This document shows, piece by piece, positions 34,058 to 48,072 of a stretch of 64,000 bases of DNA. The DNA comes from Meloidogyne chitwoodi. Its lineage: Eukaryota > Nematoda > Chromadorea > Rhabditida > Meloidogynidae. The notes beneath the pieces are model-generated. The model made no database searches and was not told where the DNA came from. It saw only the letters and a list, made by a program, of their open reading frames with translations. The stretch lies in NCBI GenBank assembly GCA_015183035.1, contig JACZZP010000004.1, forward strand, positions 1,984,001 to 2,048,000, written 5' to 3'. Made by a program: the position numbers and the translations under genes. The first letter of the stretch is position 1, and the number at the start of each line of letters is the position of its first letter.

Positions 34058-36545
34058 AATACAAGTAATTTTATTTAATGTTTAATTAACCTTACTTAGT
34101 TCTTGAAATATAACTCAAGAATAAATTAATTATTTTATACAATTTTGGTATCGTTGGATAGAGCATAAAGTTTACTATAAAATACAGTATATTCAAAAAT
34201 TTTATTTTAAGTTTAAAAAAAGTTATTGATAAAAAAGTGAATTTTGTGTGAATTTTTAAGAAATTTTAATCTCTTATTTTACACCATTTCTTAGATATTT
34301 GGGTAAATTTAAATTAATTTTTTAAATATTTTATTTCTTTATTAAATTATTTAATTTTATTAAATTAATTTTTTTATTTTTTTCTTAATTATTTCCTCAT
34401 ACAAAAATATTAATTCAAATGGTAAAGGATAATTTATTAAATATTTTTTTTTCTCGTTAGAAACACAATTTCTCTTTTTAATTATTAAGCGGCATTTTAC
34501 ATTTTTATTTATTTTATTTTTATTATTTTCTCAAAAGATCGACACTTCATTTTTTATTTTTTTCTGATTTACCCAATTAAATTTTTGATTTGATTATTGA
34601 CCTTTTACCAAATTTTTTTAATTTTAAAATTAAATTTTTTATTCTTATTCTTATTTTCTTCTCTATCTCCATCATTTTCCACTTTATAATATAAATTTCC
34701 TTCCTTTTTTCATCATCATCATCTTTCAATATATATATTATTTCCTCCTCTCTTTTGTTTTGCCAAATCTTACTAATTGCAATGAGTGCTATGAAATCCC
34801 GCAAAATCCTCTTTCTCTTCATCTATTTGGCTGAATGAATTTGTTATATATTTATAAATAACAATAAAATTGTTGTTTTTATTAAAAGAGAGTAAAGCAC
34901 TTGGCACGCAATTTTTTTTGTTTTTTTTTGAAAATAAAAATCAATAAAAAGTAATTAAAATACTAGTTGATTAAATTTAATTAAATTTATTTATTTTTAA
35001 ATTTATTTTTATCTTTCTCACCTTTTTTTATTAATATAATTTATTTTCTCAAAAATAATTAACGGCCATATTTTTATTTTGTCTTTTTATGCGATAATAT
35101 TTTATGCCGACATTTTTCTTTAAATATTTTTGAAAATAATTTTTGAATGTTAATTTAGATAAGAATACGTCTCTTGTCCAGTTTAAGAATCCAATCGACT
35201 TTTATTAGTTCAATAAAATAAAAATACAAAAATCTAAATTAAAAACTCACTCATTTTATAAATTAAATTTTATTATAAATTAATTAATTACTCTTTTTTA
35301 TTTTACCTATAAACTAATAAAACACATTTTTACAATTTCTCTCAAACGGATTTCGCGCAGCAGTTTTGCTTTTCTTCCCATACTTTTTATTTTTCACATA
35401 TATTATTATATTATATTTATTATTTTATTTGTTTATATTATTTTTCTTTTTATATTTTTCATTTCATTTTCGCTACAATAAACATTAATCCAAGTCTAAT
35501 TGAAATAAAAAATTTAACTAAATGAAGTAAATGACTTTTTTGGGTAAAAATAAAAATAAAAGAAAAAGGGCTCAGCCGGAAAAATTGATGACAGTTTGTC
35601 CTCCAAAATTAGAAAATCTTCTTTTCTTTTCTTTTTTGGATTTTTATAAATAATCTATTTTAGCACTTTAATATTAAATTTATACGCTTTTCTTTTCTAA
35701 ATTTACCTCTTTAAAACTGCCAAACATTTTATTATTTTTTAATTTAATAAACAAATTTTTTTTTAATTTTCTCATTTTTAAACCTTTAAATATTTTTCTA
35801 AAATATTTTTAAAAATATTTATAATTTTAAAAAAATTTTATTATTTTTTTTAATATTTTTTTTTGATTTCTGAACTCTCCATTAATTTAAAGTAATTTTT
35901 ATTTTTTTTTAATATTTTCCCCTTTTTACCACACACAGAGTGTAAAGATTTATTTTAAAAAAATTACAAAAATATTTTTTTTAAACTTTTCTTTCGCTTC
36001 TATTATTCTTTTAAAATCAAAAAAAAATTGTTTTTAAAAGGACTAATCTATTTATTTATTTATTTAAAAACAATTGTGTAATATTTTTCCCAAACTTTGC
36101 TAGTAATTAATCTAACAAAAATAATGGTCTTTTAGCTATCTTTCTGAAAAAATATATTTTTATAGCTTTGATTCAAGGCTTTTTAAACAATTTAAAAAAA
36201 CAATTAATTTTCTAGACGAGATAAAAAAGTTTAGTTTTTTAAAACAAGGAAAAGCATTAATTCTAATAAAATTTGATTTTTGATTTTATTTCCAATTTTA
36301 TTGTCATCTTAAGGTGTAAAAGTTGCTTAATTCTGAATAATAAAATTTTATTTTAAGTTTTATTAGACTTTGAACATTTAGTTTTTTAATTAAATTTTTT
36401 ACAATCTTTTTTTCTATTCTATAAAAAATAATTTTTTTATTTATTTCTAATTAAAAGCAAGATTAAAATTCTAAAATGATTAAAAAATTAATTATTTTAT
36501 ATTCTTTTTATATTATTCTGCTTTATTATCAAATTAAAAATAATT
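34058..36545. other. Gene desert, no feature recognised
   Basis: AT-rich DNA without coding frames or repeat units that I can identify. The open frame at 34577-34822 (minus) is a Lys/Ile-rich frame typical of random AT-rich sequence. Confidence 0.5.
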
Positions 36546-36549
36546 TTTC

Positions 36550-36635
36550 TCTAATGGGATTCGAACCTAATACCTTAATATAATTGTTAAATGCAAGCCT
36601 AAGCGTTTACCAACTACACTACAATTCCAACTTTG
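36550..36635 (-). pseudogene. tRNA-like relic (SINE-like), minus strand
   Basis: Minus strand: TAGTGTAGTTGGTAAACGC (A box/D arm) and a consensus B box GGTTCGAATCC. The segment between them is longer than in a normal tRNA and the stems do not close, so it is not a working tRNA. It is similar to the relic at 33980, including 3' flank. Confidence 0.45.
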
Positions 36636-39600
36636 TGTTCTACTTACAATAAGTTTAATTCTTTATTTTTTAAATTTTTAAGTATTTTTTAAAAATATTT
36701 TTAACAATCAATTTTAATTTTATTAATAAAAATATTGTCCAGAAATTAGACAAAAAATCTAGAAAACTTTTTTGGTGACTTTTGTTGTTGTTTTTGAGTT
36801 GTTAAAAAGTGTGTCAGTTGTTGTTTTTGTTATTGCCTTAAATTGTCAAATAAACTCCCAATGTGAATGAGTTGCTTCAACAAAATTGACCATTTGAAAG
36901 CCGAGAAAGTCATTCAGTCCAGTCACTTCCCACTGGGAACCAAAAATTTCCTTTTTCTTGTCATTAAACTACACAACAAATGGCTAAAAGAAATTTTATT
37001 TTTTTTCGTTCTTCATTTTGACTCATTTTACTAATATTAAATAATATTTAAAAGAGTCTTATAACTGTTTTTATGCTTTGACATTAAATTTAAGGATACT
37101 GACCGAAGTGGCTATTTAACCCAAAAATAGCCAAAAAAAACGTTTAATGGTTTTTGCTTGTTAGAGTAAAGTATTATATTTCTTTTAAATAATTTTTGAT
37201 CTGAAAACATTGAAAAACATGTATTTTTTATTTTTTTAAAAGATTTTTTTATTTCAAAAATATGACCTTTTATTTTGTTCACTCAAAAAATTGAGTTGTT
37301 AGGTTTGGGCGGATTTATAAAATTGTCTAATAATTATCTTTTTTAATTAAATTTTGTATAAATATTTTTAATTATGTATTCTAATTTTTCTAAAAATTTT
37401 AAAATTTTTTGTTAAATATTTTTCAATTTATGACCACCAAAGGAATACAAAAAAAGTGGCATTTTTCCTTAATAAAAGTGGGCATTGTTCGCGCATAATT
37501 TTTCTTATATTTAATTTTTTAATTTTAAAGTTGTTAAATAATCAATTTAGTGTATGTTTGAATAGAATTTATTAGATTTAGTTGTTTATTTTTTATTTTA
37601 TGGGTATGAACACCAAAAAAAAGTTGCAGCGCCCAAAAGACCTATAATACTTTTAATCATTTTTGACGTTAAAATTTTTTAATTTTGCGTGACTACGAAT
37701 GCAAAATCACGCAAAACATTCTTTTCTTTCACTTCCAACCTTGACATTTTTTAATTTTTTATCGGCATTCTGGGGTGTTTTTTATGCTTTCCTCTATTTT
37801 TCCCCACAATTTACCCCCAATCCAATGCCTTTTATCTCCTTTTGTTGCCTTAAATTCCGGTTTTATTTTTTGTAGGGTGTCTATTCATATTCAATCCCTT
37901 CTTTTTTAGCCCAATTTTTGGCACTCTCAACACATTCATCAAAAAAGAATTTTTGTTGCTGCCGCCAAACATTTTAGTTATTTTCCTTTTTCTCTTTTTT
38001 CTTCAATAAAATGCCAAAGGAGCGAAATGAATGAAATGAAAAGATAATACTCGAACGAACAAAACTCTAAAAGAAAGTAATATAGAGGAATTATTATTAT
38101 TAATATATTTTATTATTATTAATCAATATATATATATATATGAGAGTGACCACAATTGAGGAAAATGGGGGAAGAGGTGAAAAAAAAATATTATTGCTTT
38201 TTTCTTATTTTTTTAATTTTTTTAAATATTTTTAAATATTTTTTTTAATGCTTTATTATTAAAATGACCCAAACATTAGTTAGATATCCGAAAAGAAAAA
38301 ATCAACTTTAAAAAAACAGTCAAATTCCTTTAATAACCAAAATGGTCAATTTCAAAATAACAAAAATTAAAATTAGAAAATTTAAATAAAATTGGCCATT
38401 TTTAATTACATTTTTAATTTTAATTTTATTTTTAATTTTATTTTGTTTTACTTTTAACACCTTAATTCTATTTACTTTGAATAATTTTTATTTATTTGAT
38501 TTTATCTATTAAAATTACTACCCAGAAATGTCCTCATTTTTGAAAAATTAAATCCCTATTGGTCAATGATCAAAAAAAGATTTGACATTTTTTAACATCC
38601 AATTATTGTTCAACACACACAAAATATCAACATTTAATAAATTAATATTTTCTTTAAATTTTATAAAAATTGACAGCTTTTTAATCACCAAAATTTCTTG
38701 TTAATTTATTATTATTTTTTCTTCTTCAAAAATCTTTTCATTATTACAGCAATATAATTATAAATATATATTTATATCCTCATTTATTTTTCTGTCAACA
38801 TTTTAACCAAAAACACCATTTGGTGGTCATTGCCACTTTTTTTAAAGAATTATTTTAATGTTTGAATAGTCAATAGAAGAACTCAAATATAAAACTTTCT
38901 CTTATTTTTTTAGCCAAATATCTTTAAGCTTTTAAAAACCCTTCCGTTAACCTTTTTAAGTAAGTTAGAACAGTTGACCCTTTTTAAAAAAAAATAATTT
39001 CTCTTAAGGAAGATGGAAAGAAAAAAATAATATATTCTCCTCTTTTACTATTAAAAATATTTTTTTAAAGATTCCTCCCAAATCTGTCCATTTTTGCCTA
39101 GCACAAAAAATAAGTTTTTATTGTAATATTTTTCAAAAAAGCTATAAATAAAAAATATATAAAGTGAAAATACCCCCATATTTAAATAAATATTTATTAC
39201 TATATTTACCTATGTATATTCGTAATCGTTAATAAATATTTTCGTATTATTTTTGTTTTTCTTTTAATTAATATCGTTTGACCATTTTGTAGGATTGACC
39301 AATTGTCTAATTTAAATATTTGTTTGGCTTTCTTATCATTTTGTTTTTCACGTCCTTTTATGAAATTGTTAATTTAAATATTTTTTTAAATTTATCAACT
39401 CGACCTAGAACGAGTAGTGTTAAACTTTATTTCCTTAAAAATCTGACCAACCACAAATTATATTTAAAGAAAATAAGCGTGCAAGATGAGAATGTTTTCG
39501 CGCTCTTCATCATTTTATATTTATTTTTATTAATTGCCCTTTAAACAAATGTTGTGTTGTTTTTATTTATTTTTTTTGTCACTTTTTCCCTTAAAGTGTT

Positions 39601-40000
39601 AGAGTAGAGAGGGTTATTTTCTCCTAAACAATTGAGGAAACAAAATATAATATAACGGAAAGGGGGGAGGGTGAGCCAAAATATAAATTTTTTGCCATTG
39701 CACTTTTTTCTTTTGTATTTTGTTTTGTTGTATTTATTCTTTTATTATTTATACTCCAAAATCTATATTTATTTATTTTCAGTTTCCCATAAAAGTTGGA
39801 TTTTTTCGAGCATTATTTTTATGTGATTTAAAATTTTTTGCCTTTTGATGTAATCTCTTCCATTTAACTTAAAAAATAATCTTCGTGGAAGATTTTCCTC
39901 GCTGATATGTTTGGGGGTTTCAAATTTCAAAGTTGGTTAAACTTGTTGATAAATTTTGACGCGATTTTTGATTTATGTTTAATAATTTTTTTAATTTTTT
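36636..40000. other. Upstream region of the syg-2-like gene, no feature recognised
   Basis: About 3.4 kb of AT-rich DNA with a small TA-dinucleotide run near 38125-38140. No gene is supported. The open frame at 39320-39544 is Phe/Leu-rich and has no start or splice signals in its favour. The 5' regulatory DNA of the adhesion receptor should lie here. Confidence 0.45.
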
Positions 40001-40010
40001 AATTGCAGAG

Positions 40011-43000
40011 ATGTCTTTATTAAATGTTAAATTATTATTTTTTCAAAAAATTCACTTTATTCTATTTTTGAGCGTTTTATGGCTATATTTACTTCAAGTA
40101 GAGACATACAAATTTGATTTTAAAGAGCGACCGAAAAATCATTCAGTTATTATAGGTTTTTATTTTTTTAAACTTTTTTGCATATTTTCTTTTTTGCGAA
40201 TAATTGATAATCTAAATTTAATTTTTTAATTTTGAAGGCTCTGATATTCTTCTTTCATGTTCAATTGCTCAAACTAATAGAAATACTCCTTTCCAAATTC
40301 AATGGCTCACAAATAAAGAAATTATTCTTAGTTATATGAATATTGATGTTATTCCAGGCTTCTCCGGACGATATAAGTTTGTTTTTTTAATAGATATTTG
40401 TGATTTTTAAGTTTTGCTTCTTGAGCTATTTTGTTAGTGAGTAACTCGTGGCTTTTGAAAAGTATTCCTCTTGGTATGATTTGTATTTAGTTATTTATTG
40501 TTCTTAAACAATTTCGATTTATAGCTTTAAAATTATTTTTTAATTTCATAGCCTTTATTAGAGGAATATTTTTGTAAGAAAATTGTTTATTTTTTAAGAT
40601 TTGTAAAAGAATCAAATGAGGAATTAAACTTATCTGTTTCAAATTTAACGTTGGATGATGACGGTATATTTCAATGCCAGATTATTGGACCAAACGGGAT
40701 TTTCAAAAAATCTTATGCTTCTGTGAATGTTTTAGGTATTTGTATTAGAATTGTTTTTTAAAATTATTTTAATATTTTCTAGTTCCTCCTCGAATTGTTC
40801 GTTTTCAAAATTATCCATCTGGACAAACTCTTGTAGTCAACGAGGGTTCTCAAATTAACATAACTTGTGTTTCTGAACAATCAAAACCTAAAGTTATTTT
40901 TTTCAAATAAAAATATTTTTCTAATTTTTAGTCTGACCTGAATATATTTTTTAATGGATTAATAGCAACAGAAAATATTGTTAAAAATGAAATTTTATTT
41001 AAAAATGGAACAATTAACTCTTTTGCGAGTCTTTTATTGAGGCCAAAGTATATTTTTTAATTTTATTTGAGAAATTTTAATTTTAACGTTTTTAAATTTT
41101 AACTATAAAATTAAAAAATTTTAAGCAAAATGCATCATAACAATTTAATTACTTGTGAAGCAAATCATCCTGAAACGTCTACAAAAATCAGAGATACAAT
41201 TACTTTGGATGTTTATTGTAAAGCAAAATTTTTTTAAAAATTTGGGTTGATTTTTAAATTTTTATTACTGGTTCAGAAATTAAAAAAATAAAAATTACCT
41301 TTTTTAATTTTAAAATTAATTTTTTTAAAGATTCTTCTGATCGTCCCAAAATTGATTTGATTGGTTCTACTGGTGATTCTCCTCTTTTAGCTGGTAAAAA
41401 TATCACTTTATTATGTATCGCTGAAGGTGGAAATCCTCCGCCTCATTTGCTTTGGTCAAATAATCAAAAAGGACAATTAAATTCAACTTTTGATTATGAA
41501 GAGTCAAGTCAGGTTTCGAACCTTTTAATGATTATTGTGAAAAATTTTAAAATATTAAAAAAAAATTTCAAAGATAACTCAAAATGAGCTTTCTTTTATT
41601 GTTTCTGGAGCTGATAACGAAGTTACTTTTGAATGTATGAGTCAAACACATCAAAATATGACACCTCTTCTTAATACAATAACACTACATGTTGACTGTA
41701 AATTTTTTCTTTTCTTTTTTTCTTAGAAATTTTATTAGTTTTTTGTTACTTTTATATTTTATCATTAAAAATATCTGAATAATTTTTAGATCCTCCCTCA
41801 AATGTTTTTCTTTATGGAAATACAGTTGTTCGTAAAGGAGAAGCTTTGACAATGTCTTGCACTTCTGGGTAAAAATTTTTTATTCTGACATTTAAATATT
41901 AATTTTTAAAGTGTTTCTTCACCAGCATCAACAATATCATGGCAAATAAATGGGTCTCAAACAAAGAAACAAATACAGACTAAAACCAAACAATTACATG
42001 TATTATTTAATTATTTTTTAAACATTTTTTTATTTTCTATAGGGATTTGTAACACAATCAAATATCACAATTGATTCAACAATGCTTTTACATGGTCAAA
42101 ATCAAATTTTGGTAGCTTGTCTTGCCAGCAATGGTGTTGATCTTCCTGTACAAAAATCTCATGTTATTCGAGTTCTTTGTACGTTTTTTTCATTTGGCGT
42201 ATTAATTTTACTGCTTTTTTTAAATTTATTTTTATATTTTCGCCATTCAAATAGTTTTTATCAAAATTTTATTTCTCGACCTTTTTTAAATAAATTTATT
42301 TTTCTTCTTTTTTAGCTCCTCCTTCACATCCTATTATTGCTGATAGTGAAACTAATACTGTGCCTTTAGAAGGTGTCTTATACAATTTAACATGTGAATC
42401 TCAGGGAGGACATCCATTTGCTACACTTTCTTGGTTTCGAGGAGTTGAAAAGGTTTAATAATTTGAATATTTTTAAAAATTATGGGTTGTTTAGATAAAA
42501 ATTTTTGGTTGTTAGGTTAATCTTTGAGCTTTTATTTGGGTTGCATGTTAAGGGGTTATGTTTTATGTAGGTATTACGATGGCTGTTAGTTAAAATCCTA
42601 TAGGTTTTTTCTCCTATTTTTTTCACTCATAAATGAAAAAATTTTTCGAGTATTTTTATTAACCTAAAATTATTTTTTGGGTTTCAAATATGTATTTCTA
42701 AAAAATTAGTTAACCAAAAATTAAAATAATTAAAGAATTCCGGCAAGCATTTCTCTTCTGAATTACTTACCCATAATAGCTTGCAGCATTCTCATCATAA
42801 GAAAAAAATCAAATGGAAACAGGTCAAAAAATGTGTAAAATTGTGTTTTGTATTTTTTGGTGTTCTTTTGTTATTTTTTCTAAATAATTTTTTTATATTT
42901 ATTTTATTTTTTATTTAAGTTAAAAGAAGCTGAAAACTCTTTAAATGGAGACAGTTCTATAAGCAAATTAACTTTATTACTTGATAGAGCAATGAATGGT

Positions 43001-46000
43001 CAACAAATTCGTTGTGAAGCAGAAAATGGTGCTACCGATTTACCTCTTATTACTAAAAGGAATTTAGTTGTTCTATGTTAGTTTTATTTTTATCTTAATT
43101 ATTATTATTTTTTAAGTTCCACCTATCCATGTTCGAGTTAAACCAACCAGAAATGTTCACATGGTTTTTTACTTAAAATATAAAAATTAATTTTTTTGTA
43201 AACAGATTGCCAATTCTCCGACAGAATTATCTTGTTCAGTTCCCTCTTCAAATCCTATGGCTGAATTAAATTGGGAATTTCCAAATACTGTAGACAAACA
43301 ATTAACAATATCAAGGAATGGTGAACAAATTAGAAAATCGAGCAAACCGTATTAAATTTATTTTTTTAAAACAATTTCCTTCAATATTCTAACCCTGAAA
43401 ATTACAATTTTTTTAAATATTTGTTTAAGGGTAGGAGAATATTACGGTTATGAATCTGAAAATGTTATTCAATTTACTCCAACTGAAGCAATGGATGGGG
43501 CAGAAGTTCGATGCATAGCTTCACATCATTTATGGAATGAAAAGAAATATGGAAATTATGCTTTGGATATAAAATGTATATTTTTATTAATATTTTTGTT
43601 AAGGTTTTTGGTTATTGCTGAAAAGAATGTATGGCTTTTTTTGCGGACTAAATTTTTATGCTGTTTTTTCAAAAAAAATCACAAATTGTACATAAATTAA
43701 AAAATATTTTGCGAATAAATTATAGGAAATAGGACAAAGTCCGCAAGATTTTGTCCGCAAAAATCCACCCCTTCTTCTTTTGCGGGCCCTCACAATTCAT
43801 TAAATCCTATTTTTGTTTTTTATATATTTCATATTTTTTAAGATCCTCCTCGTATTGCTGTTGAAGGTCAAATGTCAATAGTTGTAGGAGAAGGGCAATC
43901 CTTTGAAGAAAATGTTACAATTTATGCAAATCCTCGAGTTAATGCTTTCGCTTGGCGTAAGGATGGATTTACAATTGATCGTTCTATTGGCACAATATTT
44001 GTTAAACAATCTGTTATTGGAGGTTTTTAAATTTTAAAATGATTTTTTGTGGTAATTTTTAGTTTAAATTTTTGGTTGGATGAAATTTTATCAATTAAAT
44101 CGCATTTACTTAAATATTCCTTTTATTATTTATTTTATTTTTTTCTAGGTATTGGTGTTACAAAAGACGATACTGGTATTTATACATTGTTAGTTTCAAA
44201 TGGGGTAGGCACTGCAAATGCAACAATTTCTGTTTGTTTAAATTTTGCATTTAAAATTAAATTTTATTTTTTTAGTTAATTGTAGAATATTCTGCTAGAA
44301 TTACACGTATAAATAATCCTGTAATTGCGAGGTTTATTTTTTTTAATTTTGATAATAATTTTCTTTTTTAGTGTTGGAGAAGATATTGTTTTGGAATGTG
44401 AAGTAGATGGAAGGCCTTTAAAACTTGGAATGATTAAATGGTTTAGAGGTCAAGAAGAAGTTAAGCCATTTGTTCTTGAACAATATCGTTCTGTACTTAG
44501 AATAATTGCTACACAGGAAAATAGTGGTGCATATACTTGCCTTGTGGATAATGGAATTGGACAGGTTTTTTTTTCTAATTAAGAGTTTTTAGTGAAATAA
44601 TTTTCCTCTGACAATTTTTATTTGAAAGCGATTTTGTATTATTTTTCGTTTTTAGCCAAATTCGTCAATTGCTTACCTTTTGGTTCGTCGTGCACCTGAA
44701 ATTGTTAAAAGACCAGGTTTTAATCGTGCTGCAGGTCCTATTGGAGGAAAAGCAACACTTCGGTAGGAAAATTAGTTTGTTTCTATTTTACAATTTTTCT
44801 AGTTGTCGTGCAAGTGCTGTTCCAAATGCAGAGTTTACTTGGGGCATTGAAGGTGAGGGACATATGATCCACCACAATACAACTAAATATCGATTTTTTG
44901 ATACCCAGATGGATCATACAACATTTCAGGTTTTTTTTAATTTTTTAAAATATTCTTTTCTAATTTAGAGTACTTTGACTATTTTAAATTTGGATGAAAG
45001 GGATTATACGCGAAGATATAGATGTAGAGTTAGTGTAAGTTTTTTTTTTGATTTCTTAAAAAATTATTTTATTTTTGTTTAGAATCGCCTTGGACTTGCA
45101 CATACCTTCATTTCTGTTGGTCCACCAACTGCACCTGAACAACCTTCAGAATTGGAAATTATTAATATAACAAACACATCAGCTTCAATTTCATGGATTC
45201 CTGGCTTTGATGGTGGATCTGATCAATTATTTGAATTAATATATCAAGATATGGAAGAAAATCAATTGTTTGCAGTAAATACAAGTTTATCGGTATTAAT
45301 TTTATATAAATTTGGTAATAAAATTACTGACTTTTTGTAAAATCGAAAAGATTTTGTATAAATTTAATATTAAAATATAATATCTATTTTTAGAATATTG
45401 TGTTAAACGATTTAAAAATTAAACATGGTTATTCTTTACAAATTCGTGCAATTAATTCAAGAGGTGATATTTCTGATTTGACACAACCTTTAATTTTTCG
45501 AACATTGGATGAAATTTCTCAAAATGGAATTATTGATAATATGCTCTTAAAGGTTTGTTTTTAAAAAAATTTATTTTATTTTTTATTTAGAAAAGACCAA
45601 TAAGTCATTCAACAATTATTGCCTTATGTTTTGGCCTTTTAGCACTTCTTTTGCTTAATATTATTTTAATTTGTTATTTAAATCGAAGAAATAAACAGCG
45701 GAAAATTATGGGTAAATTTTAAAAATATATTAAAAACCAATTGAAAATTTGAAAGAGTCAGTTTGGATTAATTAAAAAATTCTTTTTATAAAAATAATTA
45801 TTTTTATAGCAAAAAATTCACTTTCTCAACAACAAAATAATGGTTCCTCATCATCAGGTGGTAGTGGTAGAACAATTCAAATTTATGGAACAATGGCTGC
45901 CTTACCTCAACAACAACAATTAATGCAACATAATGGTAAAAATGGATCAAATTCTACAATTAATCGTTCAGATTTTCATATTATACAACAAGATCAATCT

Positions 46001-46778
46001 TTAATTGAAGAAACACAATCTGCTAGAACTATGATTGTTTGTTAAATTATTTTATTTTTTTAAATTAATTTTATAGGAGGTGCCTTCATATAATAATCAC
46101 TATTCGAATGGAGGAACAAATCTTATACATCCAGATAATTTTTACAACAATTCTAATTGTATTATTACTGGCGATCCTTTAGGTTAATATATTTTTTTTA
46201 CACCACTCACCGCCTTTTATTTTTTGTCTGCCAAGAAAATTCGTGACAAAAATATGTCGGGAAGGGGGGCAGTTTAAATTAATTTATAATAAAAAATATT
46301 ATTTCAGCCGATCATTATTCTAAATTTCAAAGACCAAATATTCCAACCGTCAATTTTAATGCTGCTCAAAATATTGTAAACTATTCAACAATGGATCCGG
46401 TTCTTGATAAAAATCTTAGTTATCAAGCATACCCTAATCCGGTTATTTCATATATTTTTTAATTAAAAAATTTTTTTTAGGAACCTTATGCTTATAATAA
46501 TATTGATGGACGTCATTATTCTGGTTATGTTCCTTCTGGTATATTTTGTAAATTATTCTTTAATTTAAAAATTAAAATTAGGCGTAAATTTTGCTACAAC
46601 AACATCTGAATTAATAAATAATAATAATAATGGAAATTGTAGTAGTAATAATAATAGTTTACAAAGGAATAGAACAACATTAATGAGTACATTTCATCAT
46701 TTTAATAATAATAATAATGGAGGAGGAATGTATGATAGTTCTACTATTAGAGGTGGTGGTGGTGGAGAATTTCTTTAA
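40011..46778 (+). CDS. syg-2: Nephrin/SYG-2-like immunoglobulin cell-adhesion receptor
   Basis: The start ATG 40011 follows a TTAATTGCAG acceptor by two bases, consistent with trans-splicing. A signal peptide (IHFILFLSVLWLYLLQ) leads into nine Ig-like domains at about 40237, 40782, 41333, 41790, 42316, 43118, 43842, 44280 and 44655, then one fibronectin type III domain (45119-45560, with SASISWIPGFDGGS), a transmembrane helix (IIALCFGLLALLLLNIILIC, 45615-45680) and a low-complexity cytoplasmic tail ending GGGGGEFL. Nine Ig plus one FN3 plus one membrane span is the nephrin layout; the C. elegans member SYG-2 binds SYG-1 and guides synapse placement, and insect members act in muscle fusion and eye patterning. 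Introns are mostly short; domain borders often fall at them. Domain 7 lacks both core cysteines. The tail is Asn/Gln-rich, so signalling motifs are hard to judge. Confidence 0.88.
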
Positions 46779-48072
46779 AAAGATTTTTTAAAGTTATACA
46801 ATTTTACAAATGTCAAAGCTTTATTTTTTTTGTTTTTTGTTGTTGTATATGTTGTTGGCCAATTTTTCAAAAATTAAAAAGGTTGAGTTTCTTGAAGTTT
46901 CTTCTTTAACATACTTCCTATATTTTAAAGAGGATATTTTGTTTCAGTTTCTTTGTTATTGCTTTTTTCCATTTTTAGAAAAAAATTGGCCGCGACAAAA
47001 ATATATACCTATATTATATTCTCAAATTTCTATTAATAGTTTTCCACGGATTGTTTTTTTTCTCCCAGAAAAATACCATTAGAATTATGTTTATTGCTGC
47101 TATTTTTTTTCGATCTCAAGAATAACAATATACAAAAATTTATTGCCTTTCATTTTTGCATTTGGTCATTCATTTTTTGATAAATATGTCTATATGATTT
47201 TTAAATGTTTAGATGTAACTGAAATGTCAACAGGATAAAGGTTTAAATACTAGTTTTTTTTATATTTTTTTGTCAACTAAAAATAAAAACATAAATTTAC
47301 CGTAAATTCATTTTCTTTTAATTTTGTTAAATGTTAAAAAAAAATTTTTATTTTTAAAATAATTTTAAAATTTTCTTTGTTCCTTAGCTTTAAAACTAAA
47401 ATTTTTTTCTAAAAAAAAACTTTCCCTGTTTTGACTAAATATGCGCAGCGCATTTTCTCATTAACCATTCAAAAGCATTGTCAGCCATTCATTGGTATTG
47501 TTTTGAAAAAAATAATTTTTTTTCAAAGCTTTCTATTGTTTTTTGAAAAGAAAAATATATATTTATTATATGAATGAATGGAAAGGCAAAAAACAAAAAA
47601 GAAAAGAAAAAAGTGAAGAATTTTTGGTGCCTCCAAAGCTTTTTAAGCTCCTCCTCTTTAAGCGGATTGTTAAAAAAATTTTTTCAAAATTACTAAAAAT
47701 TTTAGCTTTTTTCTTTTGTTTATATAATAATTTTTCTAAATATTTTTTCAATAATTTTAGAATTAAAAAACAAAGTAAAATGGTCACCAGGTAATTTTTG
47801 GAAGGAAATGAAAAATTCTGTGCGCATTTGATTTTTAAAGCAGGAAAAACAGTATTGCTTTCTTTTAGAAATTTTCAATTATTGTTTTTCATTTTAGGGT
47901 TTTAAAACATTTTTTGAAAAATTTTAAAATTAATTCTTAAAAATTCTAAATATAGATAAGCAAATTGTATTGACATTTTTATTTTTAAAATAATTTTTTT
48001 ATGCAACAATTTTTTTAGAGACTGAGTAACAAATTTTTTAGATCAAACATAAATCAATATATTATAACACAA
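46779..48072. other. Intergenic, with a repeat shared with 51895-51998
   Basis: 3' flank of the receptor gene. A segment at 47113-47218 containing CATTCATTTTTTGATAAATA is repeated at 51895-51998 in the same orientation at about 85% identity by eye. The open frames at 46810-47082 and 47543-47794 are Phe/Lys-rich and overlap on both strands, so they are not supported as genes. Confidence 0.5.
47113..47218. repeat. Dispersed repeat, copy 1 (copy 2 at 51895-51998)
   Basis: Both copies begin TCTCAAGAA, contain ATTGCCTT, GCATTTGG(T/G)CATTCATT and GATAAATATGTCTAT, then fade. It sits downstream of the receptor gene here and upstream of the SIKE-like gene at the other site. Confidence 0.65.
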
